The notes beneath the pieces were generated by a model, which saw nothing but the letters and a program-made list of their open reading frames with translations, had not been told where the DNA came from and searched no databases. Below are positions 6,641 through 12,087 of a stretch of DNA of 12,087 nt, in pieces. The DNA lies in assembly GCA_947372155.1 (NCBI GenBank), contig CANBSM010000140.1, forward strand, positions 1 through 12,087, read 5' to 3'. Position numbers and translations under genes: made by a program. Each line of letters opens with the position of its first letter. Position 1 is the stretch's first letter. The DNA is from Burkholderiaceae bacterium (GTDB lineage: Bacteria; Pseudomonadota; Gammaproteobacteria; Burkholderiales; Burkholderiaceae).

Positions 6641-7354
6641 TTAGATGCCAAGATAGGCTTCCCGAATACGGGGGTCATTGAACAATTCAGACGAAGCGCC
6701 TTCAAATGCAAGTGATCCAGATTGCAATACAAAAGAATAACTAGTCACTGATAGTGCTAGTTTGGTATTTTGCTCAATCAGGAGCATGGTTACGCCAGAT
6801 GCGTGGATGGCTAGCAATGCGTCATGTAACTCCTGAACAATCTTTGGTGCAAGACCATGACTGGGCTCATCGAGCAATAGTAAGCGCGGCCTGCTCATTA
6901 AAGCCCGCCCAATCGCCACCATCTGTTGCTCTCCGCCCGAGAGTGTGCTTGCCCGTTGCTGCTGCCTTTGAGAGAGCCTTGGAAACATAGAGAATATTTT
7001 TTCTAAATCCTTCTGAATTCCGGCGGCATCTTGTCGATGAACATAGGCACCTAATAGCAAGTTTTCGAGAACGGACATTTCTGGAAAGACGTGGCGGCCC
7101 TCCGGGACGTGTGCAATTCCTTTGCCAGGGATTTCATGAGCTGCTAGCCCTAGCAAGTTTTCATTGGCGAATAGGATTTCGCCGCTAGCAATGGGCATCA
7201 AGCCAGAAATAGCTTTCAGTAAGGTGCTTTTCCCAGCAGTATTGGCGCCGATAACCGAGACAAAACTGCCTTCCTCAACGTTAATATTGAGCCCGTGTAA
7301 AACAGGAGCCTCGGAATAAGAGGCTTTTAAGTTTTGAATTTTTAGCAAGCTCAA
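6641..7354 (-). CDS. livF: LivF-type ABC transporter ATPase
   Basis: This 237-residue protein is the second ATPase of a branched-chain amino acid type (HAAT) ABC importer; it couples ATP hydrolysis to transport on the cytosolic face of the LivHM channel. Walker A is GANTAGKST (36-44), with Ala-Asn-Thr instead of the usual Pro-Asn-Gly, but the GKST core is kept. The LivF-type Q-loop VPEGRHVF is at 83-90, the signature LSGGEQQ at 138-144, Walker B LLLLDEP at 158-164 and LLIEQN at 191-196, where Gln replaces the H-loop His as is usual in LivF. The start is TTG (7354-7352), overlapping the livG stop in TTGA; a GGAG 7 nt upstream supports it. The overlap implies translational coupling. Substrate is not shown by the ATPase; HAAT systems also carry urea, amides and aromatic or other organic acids. 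Confidence 0.92.
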   Translation of the reverse strand: MSLLKIQNLKASYSEAPVLHGLNINVEEGSFVSVIGANTAGKSTLLKAISGLMPIASGEILFANENLLGLAAHEIPGKGIAHVPEGRHVFPEMSVLENLLLGAYVHRQDAAGIQKDLEKIFSMFPRLSQRQQQRASTLSGGEQQMVAIGRALMSRPRLLLLDEPSHGLAPKIVQELHDALLAIHASGVTMLLIEQNTKLALSVTSYSFVLQSGSLAFEGASSELFNDPRIREAYLGI

Positions 7355-8103
7355 TGCAGTTCTCCAGCAGTGGTATCCGTGCCAAGATAGGCAGTAATCA
7401 CCTCTGGGTTAGAGCCTATCTCAAGAGGGGTGCCTTCTGCGATAACCTGTCCAAAGCTAAGAACTACGATGCGTTCGCATAGATTCATGATGGCTCTCAT
7501 ATGATGCTCGATCACAATAAAAGTAATTCCCTCTTTATCTCTGAGAGTCTTAATGAGTTTAAGAATGTGATCCATTTCCGTTTCATTTAATGCCGCCATG
7601 ACCTCGTCCAATAAAACAATTTTAGGTTTAGTGCAAAGTGCGCGAGCCATTTCAACCAGTGCCTTTTCAGGAAAAGTGAGGTCAGCTGCTTTCTTATTTG
7701 CAATCTCAAGCATGCCCACTTTACCCAGGCTATCTTTAGCTAGTGAAGTGGCTTCATCAACCGAGGCTCTCAGTAAACCACCAGTCAGGACATTTTCTAA
7801 AACTGACATCTCCGGAAAGAGGGCAACATTTTGAAAAGTTTTTACCATACCCAATCTGCAAATTTGGTGCGGTTTTAGTCCAGAGATTTTTTTACCCTTT
7901 AGATAAACATCTCCCGATGTGGGTGTGGTGAGTCCCATTAGTAAGTTGAATAAGGTCGTTTTTCCTGCGCCATTAGGACCAATGAGCCCTAATAATTCAC
8001 CGGACTTTACAGATAAATTCACATTGCCCACAGCAGTCAATCCACCAAACTTACGGGTGAGGCTTTCCGTCCAAAGAATGTTATTAGCTGCCTTGGTATT
8101 CAT
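7351..8103 (-). CDS. livG: LivG-type ABC transporter ATPase with an altered signature motif
   Basis: This 250-residue ATPase is the partner of LivF. Walker A is canonical, GPNGAGKTT (42-50). The Q-loop is KTFQNVALF (Gln91), Walker B is KIVLLDE (161-167) in the family form LLDEVMA, and the H-loop is IEHHM (His200). The C-loop, normally LSGGQ or LPYGQ in LivG proteins, reads LTFPE (142-146) ahead of KALVEMARAL, so the signature Gly is Pro145. The rest of the domain aligns, so this is a change at one motif rather than decay. In the heterodimeric ATPase the LivG signature would complete the site containing LivF's Walker A; that site might therefore be weakened (inference). The ATG (8103-8101) overlaps the livM stop in ATGA, and its own stop overlaps the livF start. 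Confidence 0.92.
   Translation of the reverse strand: MNTKAANNILWTESLTRKFGGLTAVGNVNLSVKSGELLGLIGPNGAGKTTLFNLLMGLTTPTSGDVYLKGKKISGLKPHQICRLGMVKTFQNVALFPEMSVLENVLTGGLLRASVDEATSLAKDSLGKVGMLEIANKKAADLTFPEKALVEMARALCTKPKIVLLDEVMAALNETEMDHILKLIKTLRDKEGITFIVIEHHMRAIMNLCERIVVLSFGQVIAEGTPLEIGSNPEVITAYLGTDTTAGELH
7362..7365 (-). promoter_or_regulatory. Ribosome binding site deciding the TTG start of livF
   Basis: On the minus strand GGAG lies 7 nt before the TTG at 7354-7352, inside the 3' end of livG. The next in-frame codons include no ATG near this point, so the TTG start with a TTGA overlap is the best choice. Confidence 0.6.
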
Positions 8104-9074
8104 GCCTTGATCCTTTGAACGGCTTGCTTAAACAAGGTAGTTAGTCCTCTTGGCTCTAATAAGATGATGCTAATCAAAATGAGGCCATAAGCCAGCTGAG
8201 AATAGCCAGCTCCTTTGCCGGAGAGAAAAGCGTTAAAAATTTCCTCAAGGGGTAAGAGAAAGCAGGCCCCAATGAGGGGGCCAAAAACGGTTCCTATTCC
8301 GCCGATGATGCAAATCAAAGCAACTCTAATAGAGATTCCGACGAGAGAAAAGGCAGAATCAGGGTCAAAAAAGAAGTTGAATTGAGCATATAAAACGCCA
8401 CACGCCCCCATGAGTGCTGCAGAGATGACTGCAGCAATAATTTTTGTGCGGGTTGTATCAATTCCGATAACTTCGGCTGAATCCACATTTGCTTTAACGG
8501 CCCGAAGTTCATAACCTAATTTTGAGTGGCTAATTTTCCAAAAAATATAGGTAGTGATTGTGAGTGCGCCAAGCATTATGAAGTAATACGGAATGGTAGA
8601 TTTAAATTGCATCATTCCGAACCCAGCATTTGGGGAGAATGGCACGGAGATGCCGACTGGCCCACCAGTAACTGAGCTCCAAGTATTAGCAATAGCTCGC
8701 ATGACCTCGCCAAAGGCAAGCGTAGCTAGAGCAAAGTAATGCCCGCGTAATTTCATGGTAGGTAGGCTAAGCAGTCCACCAGTTAAGCCAGCCAAAATCA
8801 TAGCCACCAGAATACCCAGCCAAGGCGATAGACCAAACCTAATTAATAAAATGGTGGAGGCATATGCGCCGATGCCAAAAAATGCTGCATGCCCAAGGGA
8901 AATTTGATTTGCTAGTCCACCAACAATGTTCCAACTCTGTGCCATTGCTGCAAAAAGTAAAAGAAGTGTTAAAACGCGAATTGCATAGCCTTGATCTGTG
9001 AGTAGCCAGGGGATGCTACAGAGCAATATGAAAAGCGCAAGGGAGCAATACCTTTGTACAAGCTTAGTATTCAT
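8100..9074 (-). CDS. livM: LivM-type ABC transporter permease
   Basis: This inner-membrane permease of 324 residues has many hydrophobic segments across its length. It carries LivM hallmarks: QSWNIVGGLANQISLGH (46-62) followed by AAFFGIGAY, then LRGHYFALATLAFGE (109-123), the cytosolic coupling loop GYELRAVKANVDSAEVIGI (187-205), GGIGTVFGPLIGA (258-270) and the C-terminal EPRGL (307-311). With LivH it forms the channel that receives the solute from the periplasmic binding protein. The ATG overlaps the livH stop (ATGA at 9074-9071), and its stop overlaps the livG start, so the genes are translationally coupled. Nothing in the permease identifies the substrate. Confidence 0.93.
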   Translation of the reverse strand: MNTKLVQRYCSLALFILLCSIPWLLTDQGYAIRVLTLLLLFAAMAQSWNIVGGLANQISLGHAAFFGIGAYASTILLIRFGLSPWLGILVAMILAGLTGGLLSLPTMKLRGHYFALATLAFGEVMRAIANTWSSVTGGPVGISVPFSPNAGFGMMQFKSTIPYYFIMLGALTITTYIFWKISHSKLGYELRAVKANVDSAEVIGIDTTRTKIIAAVISAALMGACGVLYAQFNFFFDPDSAFSLVGISIRVALICIIGGIGTVFGPLIGACFLLPLEEIFNAFLSGKGAGYSQLAYGLILISIILLEPRGLTTLFKQAVQRIKA

Positions 9075-9931
9075 GACGATTTTCTTAATAGCCCTTCAGG
9101 CCTGAATGCGAGAGTGGCAATAAAAATAATGAAGAGGGCGATGTTCTGAAGCTGAATTGGCAAAAACAAGCCTGATAAAGATTGAATTATCCCAACAGCT
9201 ATTCCACCGACCACTGCCCCTAATACATTTCCTAAGCCTCCAAGCACAACCACGGTGAACATCAGAACCCCAAACTGGCCTCCTACCGAGGGCGATACTG
9301 TGAGGTAGGGCAGAATAATTGCGCCCCCAAATGCGGTTAGGCCAACGCCTAGACCAAATGCAATGCGATACACCTGATCTGTATTAATGCCCATGAGTTT
9401 TGCTGCCATAGGATTTTGCGCTGTTGCTCTTACTGCTCTTCCCCACCAAGTTTTTGTTAGCACCCACCAAATGAAGCCTCCCGCAATACCGGAGGCAATG
9501 AATGCAATGAGGTATGGCATGCTGATGATGAGCCCAAAAAATTCTAGAGCCTCATTTTGGTATGGGGTTTGAACGGAGCGATATTCGGAGCCAAAAAATA
9601 TTAGGGCTAAATTTTCTAGGCAGATTAATATCCCGACTGTTAAGAAAATTTGAGCGACTTCTGGTGCCTTGAGAACTCTTCTAATTAAGAATTGCTGTAC
9701 AAAGAAACCAAGCACGAATACAACGACAAAAGAAATGAGTGATCCTAGGATGGGGTCCAAGCCGAGATATCGCCAAACAAAATAGGCTACATACATCCCA
9801 AGCATTAAAAACTCAGCTTGTGCAAAGTTGACGATTGAGACAACCCCGAAAACCAGGGTTAACCCAATCGAAATTACTGCATAAACCCCGCCTAACATCA
9901 AACCATCTAGGATGGCCTGTAGAAATGACAT
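9071..9931 (-). CDS. livH: LivH-type ABC transporter permease
   Basis: This 286-residue integral membrane protein is of normal LivH length. The hallmark GLTLVFGVVSIVNFAQAEF (23-41) and the following MLGMYVAY open the family pattern. The coupling loop WWGRAVRATAQNPMAAKLMG (162-181) and GGLGNVLGAVVGG (231-243) follow, and RPEGL (277-281) is near the end. It pairs with LivM to form the HAAT importer channel in the inner membrane. The start ATG has a good AGAGG (9942-9938) at 6 nt spacing. It is 13 nt downstream of the solute-binding protein gene and overlaps livM by 4 nt. Confidence 0.93.
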   Translation of the reverse strand: MSFLQAILDGLMLGGVYAVISIGLTLVFGVVSIVNFAQAEFLMLGMYVAYFVWRYLGLDPILGSLISFVVVFVLGFFVQQFLIRRVLKAPEVAQIFLTVGILICLENLALIFFGSEYRSVQTPYQNEALEFFGLIISMPYLIAFIASGIAGGFIWWVLTKTWWGRAVRATAQNPMAAKLMGINTDQVYRIAFGLGVGLTAFGGAIILPYLTVSPSVGGQFGVLMFTVVVLGGLGNVLGAVVGGIAVGIIQSLSGLFLPIQLQNIALFIIFIATLAFRPEGLLRKSS

Positions 9932-9944
9932 TCAGAACCTCTGT

Positions 9945-11168
9945 TTAGCTCGCGTTACGCGCAATAAATTTACCTTTGGCATAAGACTTCGGCCAAACGG
10001 TGACTAATTCTTTTTTCTGCCATTGGAGCATAAGCGGCTCTGCATAAATATTAAGACCGGTGTCATCAAACTTCACCTTGCCATTGGTCATTGCTTTAGC
10101 CCAGCCTTCTGTAAAGGTAGTACTGTGCAGGGCTTGAATAATGCCTTCAGGCGCTGTGGATTTAGAGATATTGATTGCTTGAGCAAGAACATCTAACGCA
10201 ACAGCGTGCTCAAGAGCCTCATGCACCATGAAGCTGTTATAGCGTTTACGATATTTATTAGTCAGGGCTGTATCTAGGTCATAGTTAGCGGAACAGATGG
10301 ATAACACACCATTTGCATAATCCCCTAGAGCTTGTGAAAAGTCTGGAATTACATAACCTGCAGATCCGCCAACAATCGGAATATTCACTTTTTGTTGACG
10401 CAATGCGCGCACGATTAAAAGACTGTCATTGAGGTAGGAGACAGGGAACACAATTTGCGCATTCGATGCACGCAATTTGTTAATTAATGGCGTTACGTCA
10501 ATGATGCCTAATGGATAAGCCTCATCCATGACAATCTCAATGTTTGCGGCCTTTGCAGCTGCTCGCAGACCTGTTGCTGTAGAGGTTCCATAGGCAGTAT
10601 CTTCGTACAAAATGGCGACTTTATTAATCTTTGTGCCACCGGCTAGTTGTACAGCGTAATCCAGTTGGGCTTTACCAATGGCACTACCTTTAGAGGTTAC
10701 TTGGAACACCGTTTTAAAGCCGCGACCAGTTAGTTGATCTGAATAAGACATGGTCAACAGTGGAATGCCGCGACGCTCAGTGACTTCTGATATTGCTAGG
10801 GTAAGGGATGAAGCAAATGCACCCAAGATGGCGCAACAATCATTTTCGGCAATCATGCGTTGTGCAACAGTCGCTGCAGTTGTTGGCGTTGAGGTTGAGT
10901 CTGCAATGACTAAGTTAATTTTTGCGCCACCTAGATTCTTGAGGCCACCGCTGTTGTTGATTTCATCAACAACTAGTTCGATGCCTTGACGTGAATTAAT
11001 ACCAAATTGTGCATTTGCGCCCGATAAAGGAAGAATCACGCCAATGTTGACAGTTTTGGTTTGCGATAGGGCGATTGATGGAAATGTGCTGGCGATTGTT
11101 AATGCGCTTAAACCTTTTAAAACTTCCCGACGTGCTTGTTGAGAAGCAATTTTTTGTTCTTTCTTCAT
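9945..11168 (-). CDS. Liv-type periplasmic solute-binding protein with Tat-like signal
   Basis: This 407-residue receptor of the type I periplasmic-binding fold (Peripla_BP_6/LivK-like) captures the solute for the LivHMGF transporter encoded directly behind it. The leader carries twin arginines, ARREVLKG (12-19), followed by a mildly hydrophobic stretch and a break near IALSQ (32-36), which fits a Tat-type signal better than a plain Sec signal. The mature part begins VNIGVILPLSGANAQFG (40-56), the typical first strand and binding loop, followed by GIELVVDEIN (62-71), ILGAFASSLT (114-123), ILYEDTAYG (185-193) and VGGSAGY. Its length is on the long side compared with E. coli LivK (about 370), as in many catabolic HAAT systems. 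AAGGAG (11180-11175) lies 6 nt before the ATG. As first gene of the operon it is transcribed from the divergent promoter region shared with the GntR gene. Confidence 0.92.
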   Translation of the reverse strand: MKKEQKIASQQARREVLKGLSALTIASTFPSIALSQTKTVNIGVILPLSGANAQFGINSRQGIELVVDEINNSGGLKNLGGAKINLVIADSTSTPTTAATVAQRMIAENDCCAILGAFASSLTLAISEVTERRGIPLLTMSYSDQLTGRGFKTVFQVTSKGSAIGKAQLDYAVQLAGGTKINKVAILYEDTAYGTSTATGLRAAAKAANIEIVMDEAYPLGIIDVTPLINKLRASNAQIVFPVSYLNDSLLIVRALRQQKVNIPIVGGSAGYVIPDFSQALGDYANGVLSICSANYDLDTALTNKYRKRYNSFMVHEALEHAVALDVLAQAINISKSTAPEGIIQALHSTTFTEGWAKAMTNGKVKFDDTGLNIYAEPLMLQWQKKELVTVWPKSYAKGKFIARNAS

Positions 11169-11203
11169 TTCATTCTCCTTTTGTTATTGGTGCTTGCGAA
11201 ATG

Positions 11204-11232
11204 ATTATTGATGCTAATATTTTGTATGTCAA
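11204..11232 (-). promoter_or_regulatory. Sigma-70-type promoter of the liv operon
   Basis: On the minus strand a perfect TTGACA (-35, 11232-11227) is followed after 17 bp by AATAAT (-10, 11209-11204), five of six matches to consensus. Transcription would begin near 11197, giving a leader of about 30 nt that includes the AAGGAG ribosome binding site of the solute-binding protein gene. The -35 box is one arm of the central palindrome. Confidence 0.65.
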
Positions 11233-11256
11233 TAGTATTGACAGATTGTCATACAA
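11222..11256. promoter_or_regulatory. Nested inverted repeats, probable GntR operator
   Basis: Two inverted repeats are nested. The inner one, TGTCAATAGTATTGACA (11227-11243), has perfect 8-bp arms around one base. The outer one has 12-bp arms, TTGTATGTCAAT (11222-11233) and ATTGTCATACAA (11245-11256), with one mismatch. The right arm is itself symmetric (TTGT-CAT-ACAA). Known FadR-family operators are short palindromes near divergent promoters, so the adjacent GntR protein is the likely ligand (inference). Binding here would cover the -35 boxes of both promoters. Confidence 0.6.
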
Positions 11257-11266
11257 TAACTAGTAT
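11238..11266 (+). promoter_or_regulatory. Sigma-70-type promoter of the GntR gene
   Basis: TTGACA (11238-11243) is a perfect -35 box. After exactly 17 bp comes TAGTAT (11261-11266), four of six matches to TATAAT. The start of transcription would be near 11273, a few bases before the GGAG of the GntR gene, so the leader is about 20 nt. The -35 box is the right arm of the inner palindrome. Confidence 0.6.
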
Positions 11267-11278
11267 TCACCCTATGTT

Positions 11279-11282
11279 GGAG
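11279..11282 (+). promoter_or_regulatory. Ribosome binding site deciding the GntR start
   Basis: GGAG lies 9 nt before ATG 11292. It overlaps the coding sequence that would result from the in-frame ATG at 11274, which has no upstream Shine-Dalgarno sequence. The frame is open further upstream to 11208, but that would run through the promoter and palindrome. Confidence 0.6.
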
Positions 11283-11291
11283 AGAAAAACA

Positions 11292-11954
11292 ATGCTTAAA
11301 CCCGAAACACTGCGCTCTCAGGTCGAAAATTTCATACGACAGGAGATTGTCGCGGGTAGGTTTAAGGCTGGCCAGAAGCTGGTTGAGCGTGAATTATGCG
11401 AAATGCTTAACATCAGCAGGGCTCCTTTAAGAGAGGCTCTGCGCAAGTTAGAGGCGGAAAAGCTGATAGTCAATACCCCACACCGTGGACCCACAGTGAG
11501 AGCCATTGGGCTTGCTGAGGCTAAGGAGATTTATGCCTTACGTGGTTTGCTGGAAAGCCATGCAGCCCATGAATTTGCAAGATTGGCTTCAGATCAAGAG
11601 ATCGAGGAGCTTCAAGCTGCCGCGAAGGCTTTAAGGCTGGGTGGTGAGTCAAATTCACGGGAACAGGTAATAGCCAGCAAGGCACGTTTCTATGAAATAT
11701 TGCTCGGAGGGGCTGGCAATAGTTTAGTTCGGGAGATATTGGGAGGTTTGCTAACCCAGGTCAATCTACTCAGATCAATGTCCTTAATGCATCCAGATCG
11801 ATTACATAAAAGTTTAGATGAAATTGACGAATTAGTTGACTGCATTGCCAAGCGCAATCCTGCGGGCGCTCAACTCATAGCAAAAAATCATATATTGAAT
11901 GCCGAGAGCGCAGCCCTTGGTTTCTTGGAATCACAACAACACCCCCAACATTAA
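11292..11954 (+). CDS. GntR-family transcriptional regulator, FadR/FCD subfamily
   Basis: The protein has 220 residues, normal for the FadR branch. Residues 1-70 form the winged helix: LRSQVENFIRQEIVAGRFKA (7-26), then GQKLVERELCEMLNISRAPL (27-46) followed by REALRKLEAEKLI, where SRAPLREALRKLE is the recognition helix, and the wing around TPHRGPTVR (62-70). The helical FCD ligand domain starts at YALRGLLESHAA (81-92). FCD proteins often hold a metal with one Asp and three His. Here the matching places read Lys130, Tyr134 and Ile178, and only His200 is kept, so ligand binding is probably metal-independent. The gene is divergent from the liv operon and 18 nt upstream of the carboxymuconolactone-decarboxylase-like gene, consistent with a local repressor released by the imported compound or a product of it (inference). 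ATG 11292 is chosen for its ribosome binding site. Confidence 0.9.
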   Translation: MLKPETLRSQVENFIRQEIVAGRFKAGQKLVERELCEMLNISRAPLREALRKLEAEKLIVNTPHRGPTVRAIGLAEAKEIYALRGLLESHAAHEFARLASDQEIEELQAAAKALRLGGESNSREQVIASKARFYEILLGGAGNSLVREILGGLLTQVNLLRSMSLMHPDRLHKSLDEIDELVDCIAKRNPAGAQLIAKNHILNAESAALGFLESQQHPQH

Positions 11955-11972
11955 TTAACTAAGGAGCTATAA

Positions 11973-12087
11973 ATGAACCATGAATCTTTTGAAAAAGGCT
12001 TAAAAACCCGTCGTGAAGTATTGGGTGCCGACTATGTAGATAACTCTATTAAGAATGCAGACGACTTTAATCTGCCATTGCAGGAGC
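11973..12087 (+). CDS. Carboxymuconolactone decarboxylase family protein (N-terminal part, cut by window edge)
   Basis: Thirty-eight codons are visible: the start reads MNHESFEKGLKTRREVLGAD, followed by YVDNSIKNADDFNLPLQE. The pattern of FxxGLxxRRxVLGxxYVDxSxxNADDFxxPxQ is the characteristic start of 4-carboxymuconolactone decarboxylase (PcaC)-like proteins. That enzyme turns 4-carboxymuconolactone into 3-oxoadipate enol-lactone in the protocatechuate branch of the beta-ketoadipate pathway. The family also includes AhpD-like peroxidase partners and many uncharacterised catabolic members, and the active-site region lies outside the window. AAGGAG (11961-11966) is 6 nt before the ATG. It follows the GntR gene by 18 nt and is probably cotranscribed with it. 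Confidence 0.85.
   Translation, partial: MNHESFEKGLKTRREVLGADYVDNSIKNADDFNLPLQE

Noticed and set aside
11075..11263. Plus-strand open frame across the start of the solute-binding protein gene and the promoter region
   Set aside because: It is antisense to a strongly supported gene start and crosses the divergent promoters; its peptide has no recognisable features.
11208..11291. Upstream extension of the GntR reading frame
   Set aside because: It would translate through both -35 boxes and the palindrome, and the extra residues do not look like a GntR N-terminus.
1..12087. Mobile element or CRISPR origin for the cluster
   Set aside because: No transposase, integrase, terminal inverted repeats, repeat-spacer pattern or tRNA attachment site was seen anywhere in the window.

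Overview
The window looks like a catabolic accessory region from a betaproteobacterium of the order Burkholderiales. The evidence is two Bug/TctC-type periplasmic solute-binding proteins, a complete Liv-type (HAAT) ABC transporter, an MmgE/PrpD protein and a FadR-type GntR regulator, all in moderately AT-rich DNA. Polynucleobacter or a relative is a reasonable guess from base composition and protein style, but this cannot be shown from the window. No tRNA, rRNA, CRISPR array, insertion sequence or phage gene was seen. Coding density is very high; the longest gap is about 270 bp.

Layout. (1) Positions 1-127, minus: the start of a type II haloacid dehalogenase-like HAD protein, cut by the window edge. 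(2) Positions 128-398: non-coding, with one leftward terminator-like hairpin. (3) Positions 399-2575, plus: a metallo-beta-lactamase-fold lactonase-like hydrolase followed by an MmgE/PrpD protein. (4) Two divergent Bug solute-binding proteins (minus 2572-3546, plus 3622-4605) separated by 75 bp, with no tctA/tctB membrane genes nearby. (5) Positions 4619-11168, minus: seven tightly packed genes, transcribed from right to left: solute-binding protein, livH, livM, livG, livF, an alpha/beta hydrolase with an N-terminal extension, and an SDR-fold protein. Four of the six junctions are stop/start overlaps or gaps under 10 nt. (6) Positions 11169-11291: a divergent promoter region in which two TTGACA boxes lie back to back in one palindrome. 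(7) Positions 11292 to the end, plus: a GntR/FCD regulator and the first 38 codons of a carboxymuconolactone-decarboxylase-family protein.

How the genes may work together (inference). The Liv transporter imports a small organic acid or amide-like compound, and the hydrolase and SDR protein made from the same transcript would process it. The GntR protein probably controls both its own operon and the transporter operon from the shared palindrome. Three enzymes belong to families with lactone-acting members (MBL lactonase, enol-lactonase-like alpha/beta hydrolase, carboxymuconolactone decarboxylase), which hints at a ring-cleavage or lactone route, but no substrate can be named. The most unusual items are the SDR protein, in which all four canonical catalytic residues appear substituted, the nested palindrome with divergent promoters, and the ABC ATPase LivG with a non-canonical signature motif.
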